From contig NZ_JACOIK010000005.1 of NCBI RefSeq assembly GCF_014692515.1, positions 300,021 through 364,020 on the forward strand: a stretch of DNA of 64,000 nt. The letters are read 5' to 3'. Each line of letters begins with the position of its first letter. The stretch's first letter is position 1. Under the pieces are notes generated by a model, which saw nothing but the letters and a program-made list of their open reading frames with translations, did no database searches and had not been told where the DNA came from. Source of the stretch: Sphingobacterium micropteri. GTDB taxonomy: Bacteria > Bacteroidota > Bacteroidia > Sphingobacteriales > Sphingobacteriaceae. Of the stretch, positions 19,052 through 28,303 are shown one piece after another. The position numbers and the translations under genes are program-made.

Positions 19052-20053
19052 ATGCTAAAAAAATATGTAGGATATAGTACATTGATGTGCCTATTAACAG
19101 CAGGTGTGGTTTCATGTAATAATGATACCACCGAACAAAAACAAGAAGAGGAAATACACAATGCCGCTACGCAAGTGATCCCCGAAGAGGCGGAAGGACT
19201 AATTGGACGTTGGGACGTTACCGTGGATAAAGATGGTAAAGAGGTGCCTTCTTGGTTGGAGGTGAAGTTATCTGGCTTTGATGTGTTGGTAGGATTGTTT
19301 GTAGCGGACGCAGGAAGTGCCCGCCCGGTTTCACATATTCAGCTTAAAGAAGGTAAGTTTTCGTTTCAGATTCCACCACAGTGGGAGGGAGGAGATGGGT
19401 TCTTCACGATCGAAGGTGAACTGGCTGGAGAAGGTATCAAAGGTACGATCACGACGAACAAAGGCAATAAATTTGATTTCACGGGTGTGAAAGCACCTTA
19501 TCTTGTCCGCACAGGCGAAGCACAATGGGGTGAACCTGTTGAACTTTTCAATGGAAAAGATCTTACTGGCTGGACAACCTCAGGAGATAATAGTCAGTGG
19601 GCTGTTGAAAATGGTGTTTTGATTAATAAGGAAACCGGTGCTAACCTAATCAGTGAACAAAAATTTGAGGACTTTAAATTAACCGCGGAGTTTCGTTATA
19701 GGGAAGGAGCAAATTCGGGGATTTACTTGAGAGGTCGTTACGAAGTGCAGATTGAAGATTCTCCAAAAGATAAACATCCCGGTTCGCTGTATTTCGGTGG
19801 TGTATATGGCTTCCTTTCACCAAGCGAAATGGCAACTTTGGGTCCAAATGAGTGGAATACGTATGAAATAACCCTACGTGGACGTATGGTAACGATTGTG
19901 GCGAATGGTAAAACTATCATCAGCAATCAGGAGATTCCGGGTATTACCGGAGGAGCTTTGGATAGCAGAGAAGGTGAGCCGGGGCCAATTTACTTGCAGG
20001 GTGATCATACAGGTGTAGAGTTTAGAAAGATAACGGTTATACCGGGTAAATAA
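19052..20053 (+). CDS. DUF1080 (3-keto-disaccharide hydrolase-like) lipoprotein
   Basis: 333 residues, lipoprotein signal with Cys at TAGVVSCNND. Residues 40-155 form a beta-rich unnamed domain (LIGRWDVTVDKDGKEVPSWLEV). Residues 160-330 are the DUF1080 concanavalin-like domain (ELFNGKDLTGWTTSGDN, NSGIYLRGRYEVQIEDS, GPIYLQGDHTGVEFRKI). DUF1080 proteins include enzymes that split 3-keto sugars and many uncharacterised sugar-binding members. The target here is unknown. Divergent LacI regulation is possible. Confidence 0.85.
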   Translation: MLKKYVGYSTLMCLLTAGVVSCNNDTTEQKQEEEIHNAATQVIPEEAEGLIGRWDVTVDKDGKEVPSWLEVKLSGFDVLVGLFVADAGSARPVSHIQLKEGKFSFQIPPQWEGGDGFFTIEGELAGEGIKGTITTNKGNKFDFTGVKAPYLVRTGEAQWGEPVELFNGKDLTGWTTSGDNSQWAVENGVLINKETGANLISEQKFEDFKLTAEFRYREGANSGIYLRGRYEVQIEDSPKDKHPGSLYFGGVYGFLSPSEMATLGPNEWNTYEITLRGRMVTIVANGKTIISNQEIPGITGGALDSREGEPGPIYLQGDHTGVEFRKITVIPGK

Positions 20054-20134
20054 TAAGCTTTTTTGTTAACAGGTACGGATCGTTTTAATCGATGATCTCT
20101 AAGTTTCATAGAAATGAAGCCTGTTAATTAAAAA

Positions 20135-20222
20135 TTGCATATGCGTTTTCAACAAAATACATATGCAAAATATATAAAACGCATATGCATTTTAACTAAA
20201 TTGCATATGCGTTTTTTTAATA
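20135..20222. repeat. Four-unit 22-bp array centred on GCATATGC
   Basis: The cores lie at 20137, 20159, 20181 and 20203, exactly 22 bases apart. Three are GCATATGC and one is ACATATGC. The core is a perfect palindrome. Linkers are T- and A-rich (GTTTT, ATTTT, TAAA), and linker orientation alternates partly. The array lies between two converging genes (DUF1080 and DUF4374), so it is not an obvious promoter site. It resembles the other two arrays of this window in period and symmetry but not in sequence. Confidence 0.8.
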
Positions 20223-20273
20223 AAGTATAAGTGGTTTTCTTATAGAAACTTACGATTTTGTAAAATCATGCTG

Positions 20274-21578
20274 TTAATTTCCTAGATTGACTTTGGTAAA
20301 GCCCGATACGGCTCCACCTACATTAACTTCAAATGCTAGGCTTGCTGAATTGGATGATGGGTTATATTCATAATACCCATTTTTATATTCATCCTCGCCA
20401 TCGTTAACGTTGAGCTGTGCACATCTCAAATAAATTTTACCATCTACTTCCGTAGCAGCCATCGCCGCTCCAGGATTGGTTCCTGCGGGGATACCTGTTA
20501 TTTCCTTGAATTCCGGATTTGCTACATCCACAGAATAAAATTTCCATATATTACCGCGGTTGATGTTACCTGTTCCACCTCCCGTAAGGGTTTCTGTGTT
20601 TAAGGTAACGATCAATTTTCCATTATTAGCGTAAACACCTACAAACTTCCCGTTATCGGCTGCTCGGAAGTCTGAAAACTTCAGTTCCCAGGCTTGGTCT
20701 ATGTCGGATTCATTTGCTTTGATACGAACAATTTTTGATTTTCCTCCGATAGCAGAACGTCCTTGGGTAACAATGTATAAGTCACCATTGGTATCGAAAT
20801 CGTACATGTGATTTTCGTTAATATAGGCAATGCTTCCGGTATCTTCGATTTCGATTGTATTTTCGTATGATTCGTTGTTGAGATCAATAACCGCAATAAA
20901 TACATCTTCGAAATAATCATCAAAGAAACCAATCTGGTTTACCGGGCTTTTGGCATAGGTAATGTTCGCATAGAGCTTATTTCCTTTGATTGCAAGAAAT
21001 TTTTGTCCAACCGATCTGAATGTAATTCCCGCTTCCCCTGCACCACGTTCATTTACGGCTGCTGTCAAATCAAGGGATCCTGTGTTCTGCATAGTGCTTG
21101 GATTGAATTTCTGTATTTTAGTGGGCTCGGCAGCATCCCAATAATAGCCTAGGTTGTCATCCTTAATCACGAAATTTCCGGTTCCATAATATTTATTTGC
21201 TTCGGTTTGATTTTTAGAAGCGATAAATGCGCCTGCAGAGACTGTTCCATCGGCGGCAATATTGATTTTCTCTATACCCGTGGCATAATCCGTAGTGCGG
21301 AACATTTTATAGATATTGTTACCATGTGTTCTCCAGCCGCCCATACCTTCACCTTCTAATGAGGTTGCTTCCACATTGGAAATTGTGCCGGTCGGAAAAT
21401 CATCAAATGCCGTCAGATAACCAGCTTTATTGCCAGATATACGATCACTCAATGTCATAATAACATATTTTTCGGAGCCCTCTTGTTGTGGATCTGTATC
21501 ATCATTTTTACTACAAGAACTAAAGGCTAAGCTTCCTGCTATTAACGTCAGCAAGGAAAGATTGATGTACTTTTTCAT
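20274..21578 (-). CDS. DUF4374 lipoprotein of the siderophore locus
   Basis: 434 residues, lipoprotein signal (LAFSSCSKNDD). The body is a predicted seven-bladed propeller of the DUF4374 type (YVIMTLSDRISGNKAGYLTAFDDFP near the start, PGAAMAATEVDGKIYLR near the end). DUF4374 genes typically sit beside TonB-dependent siderophore receptors in Bacteroidota. Here the start overlaps the receptor's stop by 4 bases (21575-21578), so translation is coupled. Role presumed: surface accessory in iron-chelate binding. No enzymatic motif was seen. Confidence 0.85.
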   Translation of the reverse strand: MKKYINLSLLTLIAGSLAFSSCSKNDDTDPQQEGSEKYVIMTLSDRISGNKAGYLTAFDDFPTGTISNVEATSLEGEGMGGWRTHGNNIYKMFRTTDYATGIEKINIAADGTVSAGAFIASKNQTEANKYYGTGNFVIKDDNLGYYWDAAEPTKIQKFNPSTMQNTGSLDLTAAVNERGAGEAGITFRSVGQKFLAIKGNKLYANITYAKSPVNQIGFFDDYFEDVFIAVIDLNNESYENTIEIEDTGSIAYINENHMYDFDTNGDLYIVTQGRSAIGGKSKIVRIKANESDIDQAWELKFSDFRAADNGKFVGVYANNGKLIVTLNTETLTGGGTGNINRGNIWKFYSVDVANPEFKEITGIPAGTNPGAAMAATEVDGKIYLRCAQLNVNDGEDEYKNGYYEYNPSSNSASLAFEVNVGGAVSGFTKVNLGN

Positions 21579-23968
21579 ATGTTGTGTTTTGTCAATTGAT
21601 AACTAATTTTGAAATGAAAACTTCTTCCGGGTCTTTGTATTTTATAATAATCGTATAATTTAGCATCGGCTAAATTTTTGACTTCAAACCCAAAAGATAT
21701 AGGACGTTTTGAAAGAAAATAATTGAATCCTGCTGTTAGTAGATGTTGATTCGGTACGATATTCGTAATGGGAACACTCGCTTGTCCAAAGAGACCTAAA
21801 AACCCTTTTGGTTCATTTTCTCTTGGGATGTGGTTGAGGTAAAATTCCCGGATGAAATTCCAATGTAAGTATGCTTTTACCTGGTCTCCACTGCGAAATA
21901 TCTCACCGAAGTTTCCAAGTACACTGGCGTTAGCAAAGAAATAGGGGGTATTACGGACACGTGTGCCATTCATCCATGCATTGATACCCTCAGAGATGTC
22001 AACCATTCGATTGTCTTGCCAAGTAGCATTTGTTGTCACTTGTAAGTTTTTAGTCAGCATATAGCTGAGGTCAACGTCGAAACCATAACCACGAATACTA
22101 TCTAGGTTACGATATTGTGCAAAGGGAGGTTGTATAGGAACTAATAGGATCATCCCGTCGGTTTTACGATAGAAACTACCTACTTCGGCGGTCAGTTTAT
22201 CTTTTTGAAAGCGATAGCCTATATTAATGTTAAAACTGCGTTCAGGCTTCAACTCGAAATTTGGTGCTCGCGTATCATTGTCACCAAAAAGCTCGTTTTC
22301 ACGTGGTAATCGATTGGTAAGTTCCCAAGATGCTCGAATGAAATCGTAGTCTGACAGTTGATATTTTAAAGCATGACCTATGCCCCAATTACTGTTCGAG
22401 TATGTTTTATACTGTTCAAGGTCGACATCATTGGCCATAAAAGCATTTATGCCTTTCGTGTTGAAACTAAAAAATTTCCCCATCAATTGATTAGTCAATT
22501 TATTGTTTAGCCATTTCGATTCCCACATTAGTCCCGCAATGGTTTTGCTATATGTAGCTTCTTTAGTTAATACATCAATATCCGTTCCGTCGAATCGAAA
22601 GCCTAAAGGGTCTTCTCCCAGTCTGGTAATATAATTATATACAAAATTGGCTTCGACATGATGTCGTTCATTGATGGAATAGGCAAGGTTAGTCCTATTG
22701 ATAATGTTGCTGAAGTTTATATCCGAATGGGAGGGTCTCGGACTTTCTCCCGGTGTACCTCCGTTTCTTTCCGTAAAATTGCCATACCAGTCAAAAGAGC
22801 CTTTGATGGTATCTACACGAGATCTGTTGATATGACTATACGATACGAATTGGTCAATATTTAACTTACCAAATGCTTTCTGGTACTGTGCGCTAGGCAC
22901 AACCCCTGTATTGTAGACCTTCAATGCGCCATAAGGAGTCGTCATTCTTGCCGGATGTTGGGATTCCCTGTCAATACTATATAAGGCAAGCCCAAATTGA
23001 AGTCTGTCTGCCCAGGAAACATCTCGGATACCCCCATACGCTTCAGCAAAATAGTGCTCGTATCCATTATGAAACAATGGTAATGTAACTGTTTGGAGGT
23101 TGCTATTTGCGTCTACTACTTCTACATCAGCTTTGTAATCATTATCAGAATAGTTGTAAAAGGCATCAATTCCGGCGAACCATTGTTTGGATTTGGAGCT
23201 GTGATAGCCTGAAAGATTAACAATATGGGTATTAAAAGATGCAATTTCATATGAGGCCTGAAAGGACGAACCCCGATTTTTTGACCTAACGAGATTAACT
23301 GCGCCGCCGAGAGCATCACCTCCTAGTGAAACGGGGACCACTCCTTTGTAAACTTCCACTCGTTCCAATTGATTAACGGGTACATTATTAATACCATAAC
23401 CACCTCCTAGATATTCTAAAGGAATACCGTCTCGGAAATATTGGACAGCGTTGCCTTGAAAACCATTGATGGATACATCTATTGCATTACCTAACCCACC
23501 ACTCTGCCTAATCCGTATGCCCGGCGAACGGTTCATCAATTCCGATAGCGTGACGGGTTGCTCCGCAACAGCACGGGTGTCCACGACCACAGCACGAATA
23601 GCCTGTTCCCTTACCTGTTGGGTTTCCGATTTGCCCAAAACCGTCACCTCCTGCAAGACCTTATCATCTTTGGACAAACGAATCTGTAACGCTAAATTTT
23701 CTTGCGCTAGTTTGATAATGGTATCTTGAAAAGTGGTGTAGCCCACAGCAGATACCGTGAGTAAATGTTTACCCGTCGGGATATTTTTAAGACTAAAATA
23801 GCCATTGGATAGCGTCGTCGTACCGTAATTTCCTATTTGTACCGTAGCATCTCCAAGCGGAATTCCATCTTCATTGTGCACATACCCTGTTAACACATCG
23901 GTTGTTTGTGCCAATATAAACTTGGACAAAAAAAGCAAAACCGATAGCATGTATATTTTATAGCGCAT
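21575..23968 (-). CDS. TonB-dependent siderophore receptor (FecA-like)
   Basis: 797 residues. Signal peptide (LSVLLFLSKFILAQ), a CarboxypepD_reg-like domain (LTGYVHNEDGIPLGDATVQI), a plug with SPGIRIRQSGGLGNAIDVSINGF and LERVEVYKGVVPVSLGGDALGGAVNL, then the beta-barrel ending HFKISYQLTKHNI. It differs from SusC types by lacking the DEVVVVGYG motif. With the DUF4374 gene overlapping it and a FecCD transporter across the divergent promoter, it should import a ferric siderophore. The substrate is not predictable from sequence. Confidence 0.9.
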   Translation of the reverse strand: MRYKIYMLSVLLFLSKFILAQTTDVLTGYVHNEDGIPLGDATVQIGNYGTTTLSNGYFSLKNIPTGKHLLTVSAVGYTTFQDTIIKLAQENLALQIRLSKDDKVLQEVTVLGKSETQQVREQAIRAVVVDTRAVAEQPVTLSELMNRSPGIRIRQSGGLGNAIDVSINGFQGNAVQYFRDGIPLEYLGGGYGINNVPVNQLERVEVYKGVVPVSLGGDALGGAVNLVRSKNRGSSFQASYEIASFNTHIVNLSGYHSSKSKQWFAGIDAFYNYSDNDYKADVEVVDANSNLQTVTLPLFHNGYEHYFAEAYGGIRDVSWADRLQFGLALYSIDRESQHPARMTTPYGALKVYNTGVVPSAQYQKAFGKLNIDQFVSYSHINRSRVDTIKGSFDWYGNFTERNGGTPGESPRPSHSDINFSNIINRTNLAYSINERHHVEANFVYNYITRLGEDPLGFRFDGTDIDVLTKEATYSKTIAGLMWESKWLNNKLTNQLMGKFFSFNTKGINAFMANDVDLEQYKTYSNSNWGIGHALKYQLSDYDFIRASWELTNRLPRENELFGDNDTRAPNFELKPERSFNINIGYRFQKDKLTAEVGSFYRKTDGMILLVPIQPPFAQYRNLDSIRGYGFDVDLSYMLTKNLQVTTNATWQDNRMVDISEGINAWMNGTRVRNTPYFFANASVLGNFGEIFRSGDQVKAYLHWNFIREFYLNHIPRENEPKGFLGLFGQASVPITNIVPNQHLLTAGFNYFLSKRPISFGFEVKNLADAKLYDYYKIQRPGRSFHFKISYQLTKHNI

Positions 23969-24040
23969 GGATTATTCTCTATAATAATTGCTGCAAATAT
24001 AAGGTAATTTAGATTAAATTCAGATAATGCTTGTTATTTG

Positions 24041-24057
24041 TTTAGAATCTATCTAAA
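24041..24057. promoter_or_regulatory. Candidate iron-responsive operator TTTAGA-N5-TCTAAA
   Basis: A perfect inverted repeat, TTTAGAATCTATCTAAA, in the divergent promoter region between the siderophore receptor and the esterase. A related imperfect copy starts at 24008 (TTTAGATTAAATTCAGA). The position suits control of both transcripts by a Fur- or DtxR-type repressor. The protein that binds it is inferred, not seen. Confidence 0.45.
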
Positions 24058-24101
24058 TTAGCGCCAATTTATATCGAGCACAGGTGTTAAATTTTCTATA
24101 C

Positions 24102-25241
24102 ATGGCGAAGAAAACATTTACGGTGATCATCCATATTTTGAATAACAGCGATAGTTTCGTTGGTGAGCCATGTTATGTGACAAGCAATATAAGTAATTGG
24201 CAGGTGGATGCGCACCCGGTAGGTTTGATACCGCCGCTAGGTGAAAAAACAAGCGTGGTACTTGAGGGGCTAGAAGAAAGTGAATTGGAATTTAAGATTA
24301 CAAGAGGCGGGTGGGATACGTTAAATAGTACGGCAAACGGAGAGCTTCTAGCGCCACATCGTATAGATGTTAGTCGTGATACCGAAGTGGATGTCACTAT
24401 TGACGGCTGGCGCGATAAATTTCCTTCATCTACAGCAAGTCCGCAGGTACATGTAATGGCGGATCAGTTTTACTTTCCACATCTGAACACCTACCGCAGG
24501 ATTTGGATTTATCTGCCGAAAGATTATCCGTATGCAGATAAACAGTATCCTGTGCTGTATATGCATGATGGACAGCATCTTTTTGATGAAGCGACATCGG
24601 TGGGAAGAACGGGGCCAGTAGAGTGGAAGGTAGATGAGACCATTGATGCGGCCAAACAGGAGGCAATTGTAATTGGTGTAGAGCATCCAACAGAAATAGC
24701 AGATCGAGCGCGGGAATTTTTACTTTTCCCATTCGGGGAGGTCAGGGAACCGGTAGGACATCTATATCTCCGGGATATTGTGAACGTCTTGAAACCATAT
24801 GTGGATAAGCATTATAGAACCTTGTCGGATAAGAAGCATACAGGGATGGTAGGAAGTTCGTTTGGAGGTTTGCTTACGCTCTATGCTGGGTTGCTCCATG
24901 CGGATGTATTTGGCACGCTTGGGGTCTTTTCGCCGTCGATCTGGACGGGTAAAAAGGAATTGGAAAATTTCTTTGCCAAAAAGTTAGAAGAGAATGCTTG
25001 CCTGCTTTGCGGACAATGTTATTATTTTTATGCTGGGGGACGGGAAAAACGTAGAAATGCACCGGAAGGGCAAGGCGATATGCGAGCAGATATGCTAGAT
25101 TTTATTGATGCGCATAAAAAAGCGATGTGTGTAAAAATCATGATTGATATAGACGAAGAAGGAAAACACGGTGCATTATATTGGCAAAAAGCTTTTAGTC
25201 GGTTTTATACACGTTGGCGACAAGAAATTTCAAACAATTAA
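24102..25241 (+). CDS. Enterochelin-esterase-like alpha/beta hydrolase
   Basis: 379 residues from ATG 24102; an upstream in-frame GTG (24084) adds only six unlikely residues. Residues 1-105 resemble the beta-sandwich N-domain of Fes-type and CBM48-type proteins. Residues 120-375 are an esterase-D (PF00756) fold with YPVLYMHDGQHLFDE, nucleophile block GSSFGG (Ser253) and a C-terminal EGKHGALYW that supplies the His. There is no signal peptide, so it is cytoplasmic. Set between the receptor and the FecCD transporter, it probably hydrolyses an imported ferric siderophore to release iron. Inference from context. Confidence 0.8.
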   Translation: MAKKTFTVIIHILNNSDSFVGEPCYVTSNISNWQVDAHPVGLIPPLGEKTSVVLEGLEESELEFKITRGGWDTLNSTANGELLAPHRIDVSRDTEVDVTIDGWRDKFPSSTASPQVHVMADQFYFPHLNTYRRIWIYLPKDYPYADKQYPVLYMHDGQHLFDEATSVGRTGPVEWKVDETIDAAKQEAIVIGVEHPTEIADRAREFLLFPFGEVREPVGHLYLRDIVNVLKPYVDKHYRTLSDKKHTGMVGSSFGGLLTLYAGLLHADVFGTLGVFSPSIWTGKKELENFFAKKLEENACLLCGQCYYFYAGGREKRRNAPEGQGDMRADMLDFIDAHKKAMCVKIMIDIDEEGKHGALYWQKAFSRFYTRWRQEISNN

Positions 25242-25272
25242 CATATAATAGATTACTTAATTACAATAACTT

Positions 25273-26313
25273 ATGGTTTCAAATAAATCTTTGAAAAAAA
25301 GTAACAGATCAAGTTTCTTGTTATTTGCAGGGTTGGCGACGTTACCGGCTTTACAATTGTCTGCTCAACAAGTCGAAAAATCCGCACCAGCCGGTCGCGG
25401 TGTATATGAAGCTGTTATTAGCCAGCAGGATGGTTTTTTGTATGTTACCGGAGCAGGTTCACGGACTAGCCCCGGAGGCGCCTTATACAAGATTGATCGT
25501 GCAAACCTTTCGATAGTAGACAGCATCAGCTTGGCGGAAAATCCTCCTTTTGGAATCGGCATCAACAATAAAACACAGACGGTGTATACAACGAATACAA
25601 GAACAAATTCTGTCAGTGCCGTTGATTTGAAATCGGGTAAATTGATCGCGACCTTTAATCATGGTGGTGAAAAATCACATACCCGAGAGGTGCTTGTGGA
25701 TGAGGATAATAACGTTATATATGTAAGTGATGTCGGTGATCCAAGCAGTATTTGGGTGATAGACGGCAAAACAAACAAGTTTTCGCATCTGATTGAAAAT
25801 CTGGGTAAAACCTTAACCGGAATGGCTTTTGTCGATGGTAAGGACAAAATTTATGTGACGATAATGAGCGATAACACGATAGCTGTTGTGAATACTAAAA
25901 CGAAAAGTATCGAGAAAACTTTTTCTTCTGGTGGAGAAGCGCCCGTCAATATCGTGAGTGATGGTAAACGCTTGTTTGTAACGAACCAAAAGTCGGGCAC
26001 GTTGACCGTTTTGGATACGGATGGGAAATTGTTGAAAGCCATTGAGACGGGGGGCGGTGCTATTGGCGTTGCCTATGACCCCGTTAAGAACAGGATATAC
26101 TCGGCAAACCGTCAGACGGGAACGACAACGGTTATTGATGCAAATTCGTACGAAGTATTAGCTGATTTAGCAACAGGTTCTCATCCTAACCACGTAAAAA
26201 TTGACGCGCAGGGAACCGCTTACGTTATCAATAAAACCAAGGGTGGTAGACCGGTAGAAGGCCAGCCGGTTGTCGTCGATACTAACGGAGATACGGTGAC
26301 AAAAATAAATTAA
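25273..26313 (+). CDS. YncE-like exported beta-propeller protein
   Basis: 346 residues with an N-terminal signal (LLFAGLATLPALQLSAQ). It has repeated 40-residue YVTN-like blades (FLYVTGAGSRTSPGGALYKID, NNVIYVSDVGDPSSIWVIDGKTN, KRLFVTNQKSGTLTVLDTDGKLL), as in the iron-regulated YncE family. It follows the esterase by 31 bases and precedes the FecCD genes, so it belongs to the siderophore operon. Function in periplasmic iron handling is plausible but unproven for the family. Confidence 0.85.
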   Translation: MVSNKSLKKSNRSSFLLFAGLATLPALQLSAQQVEKSAPAGRGVYEAVISQQDGFLYVTGAGSRTSPGGALYKIDRANLSIVDSISLAENPPFGIGINNKTQTVYTTNTRTNSVSAVDLKSGKLIATFNHGGEKSHTREVLVDEDNNVIYVSDVGDPSSIWVIDGKTNKFSHLIENLGKTLTGMAFVDGKDKIYVTIMSDNTIAVVNTKTKSIEKTFSSGGEAPVNIVSDGKRLFVTNQKSGTLTVLDTDGKLLKAIETGGGAIGVAYDPVKNRIYSANRQTGTTTVIDANSYEVLADLATGSHPNHVKIDAQGTAYVINKTKGGRPVEGQPVVVDTNGDTVTKIN

Positions 26314-26340
26314 TACCTTTGTACTTAAATAGGATTTAAT

Positions 26341-26368
26341 ATAGAGACGCAACATGTTGCGTCTCTAT
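26341..26368. repeat. 28-bp perfect palindrome centred on ACATGT
   Basis: Two 14-base arms of sequence ATAGAGACGCAACA and its exact complement with no spacer. It lies 28 bases after the YncE-like gene and 20 before the permease start. As RNA it forms a strong hairpin with only a short T-rich tail, so it could attenuate or partly terminate within the operon. It also looks like the REP-like palindromes scattered in Bacteroidota genomes. Confidence 0.7.
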
Positions 26369-26387
26369 ATTTGTAAACGAAATTAAT

Positions 26388-27353
26388 TTGAGAATAAAGA
26401 ACCGGAGTGTAATCTATTATACGGTCTCTGTATGCTGTATCCTGCTGTTGGCATGGATTTCTTTGTTTACGGGGGTTAAGGATATCCGCGTCGTGGATTT
26501 GTTGGGGGATGAGGATAAACTTATGGTTTTTTTTATCAGTCGTATTCCGCGTACGCTAGCTTTGATTCTAGTTGGTGCAGGACTGAGTATTTCGGGTTTC
26601 ATTATGCAACAGCTTTCGCAAAACAGATTTGTTTCTCCGACAACTTCGGGAGCACTGGAAGCTGCAAAAATGGGAATTCTTTTTGCTTTGGTATTTTCGC
26701 CCGAAGCTTCCTTAATGGTCCGGATGTTTTCTGCTTTGGTTTTTACGTTTTTGTCGTCTCTTCTTTTTATTTGGTTTGTAGAACGGGTCAAAGATAAAAA
26801 TACTGTTTTTATACCCTTGGTTGGGATTATGTTTGGAAGTATTTTAGCATCTATTTCGACCTTTTTCGCTTATAAAAACAATATCGTTCAAAATACGCAA
26901 GAATGGTTATTGGGCGATTTCTCTGCTGTTATGCAAGGGCAGTACGAAGCCATTTATATCATCCTACCGATTGTGCTGATTAGCTATCTATATGCCGAGC
27001 GGTTTACCATTGCGGGTATGGGTAAAAGTTTTGCGACCAATCTAGGGCTATCCTACCATACGGTTGTCAATATCGGCTTGATGGCCGTATCACTCGTTGT
27101 GAGTGCGTCTGTTGTAACCGTAGGCGCAATTCCTTTTGTCGGGCTTATCGTGCCTAATGTGGTGAGCATGCTCATAGGAGATAATCTTCGACGTGCCTTA
27201 CCCTTAACCGCTTTTTTGGGGGCGATGTTATTGCTCGTGTGTGATATTATTGGTCGATTGTTGGTTTTTCCTTATGAAATACCCATTGGGATGACTGTTG
27301 GTATTGTCGGTGGTGTCGCGTTCTTTTTACTGATCTTAAAAAAAAGTAAATGA
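26388..27353 (+). CDS. FecCD-family siderophore ABC permease (first subunit)
   Basis: 321 residues and eight to ten hydrophobic segments. It shows the FecCD signature RIPRTLALILVGAGLSISGFIMQQLSQNRF near the N-terminus (given as motif positions about 45-75) and GAIPFVGLIVPNVV near residue 245. The start is TTG at 26388, with no ATG in a better place. The gene overlaps the second permease by 4 bases. It forms the inner-membrane channel importing a ferric siderophore from the periplasm with the partner permease, ATPase and binding protein encoded downstream. Confidence 0.92.
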   Translation: MRIKNRSVIYYTVSVCCILLLAWISLFTGVKDIRVVDLLGDEDKLMVFFISRIPRTLALILVGAGLSISGFIMQQLSQNRFVSPTTSGALEAAKMGILFALVFSPEASLMVRMFSALVFTFLSSLLFIWFVERVKDKNTVFIPLVGIMFGSILASISTFFAYKNNIVQNTQEWLLGDFSAVMQGQYEAIYIILPIVLISYLYAERFTIAGMGKSFATNLGLSYHTVVNIGLMAVSLVVSASVVTVGAIPFVGLIVPNVVSMLIGDNLRRALPLTAFLGAMLLLVCDIIGRLLVFPYEIPIGMTVGIVGGVAFFLLILKKSK

Positions 27354-28303
27354 AGCAGAAACGCAAGATTATATGGCTAATGCTGTTGTTAGGGGTATCC
27401 ATATTATTGTTTATGATGCATAATATGGGTAATAACCTTGATTACGTATTAAGTCGTCGGGGTATTCGGTTGGCGACCATGATGATTGTAGGTGTTAGCG
27501 TGGCTTTTTCTTCTGTTATTTTTCAAACGATTACAAATAATAGAATATTGACTCCTGCTATCATGGGGTATGAGTCGATCTTCATCCTTTTTCAAACGTT
27601 GATTGTGTTTTTTTACGGAGATAAGGCTTTTAAAGTTATCTCACAGCAAGAAAACTTTTTCTATGCCGTATTGCTGATGCTTTGTTTCTCTGTATTTATG
27701 TATTTGCTGATCTTTGGGAGACAACGAAAAAATATCTTCTACTTATTGTTGATGGGAATGGTGATGGGGACGCTGTTTAACACATTGAGCCAATTTCTCC
27801 ATGTTGTAATCGATCCAAATGAATTTTCGATTGTACAAAACTTCATGTTCGTTTCATTCGCAAAGATGAACGTCAAACTGTTGGGAATAGCCGCGATAAC
27901 GTTAATTGTGACGCTTGTCTTGACACTTCGTTATTTAAAGTATTTAGATGTGATTGCGCTAGGAAGAGATCACGCCATCAACTTAGGATTGGATTATAAC
28001 AAGTTGATACGAACATTTATGCTTATCATTGCCTTATTAGTATCTGTTTCCACAGCTTTGGTAGGACCTATTACATTTTTGGGTATTTTGGTGACCAACT
28101 TGACTTACGAGTTGTTTAGGACGACCAGGCATGCGTACACCGTATGGCTTTGTAGTGCCGTATCCTGTATATGTTTGATTGCGGGACAATTTTTGGTTGA
28201 ACACATCTTAAGCTTTTCGACTACAGTGAGTATTGTGATTAACTTTGTGGGGGGTATTTATTTTATGTATTTGATATGGAGCACAAGAACGAAAATAAGC
28301 TAA
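27350..28303 (+). CDS. FecCD-family siderophore ABC permease (second subunit)
   Basis: 317 residues, many membrane segments. It keeps the family pattern RRGIRLATMMIVGVSVAFSSVIFQ and the later VGPITFLGILVTNL loop that contacts the ATPase. The ATG at 27350 overlaps the previous stop (ATGA), and its 3' end overlaps the ATPase gene by 28 bases, so the three are translationally coupled. It is the heterodimer partner of the first permease. Confidence 0.92.
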   Translation: MKQKRKIIWLMLLLGVSILLFMMHNMGNNLDYVLSRRGIRLATMMIVGVSVAFSSVIFQTITNNRILTPAIMGYESIFILFQTLIVFFYGDKAFKVISQQENFFYAVLLMLCFSVFMYLLIFGRQRKNIFYLLLMGMVMGTLFNTLSQFLHVVIDPNEFSIVQNFMFVSFAKMNVKLLGIAAITLIVTLVLTLRYLKYLDVIALGRDHAINLGLDYNKLIRTFMLIIALLVSVSTALVGPITFLGILVTNLTYELFRTTRHAYTVWLCSAVSCICLIAGQFLVEHILSFSTTVSIVINFVGGIYFMYLIWSTRTKIS

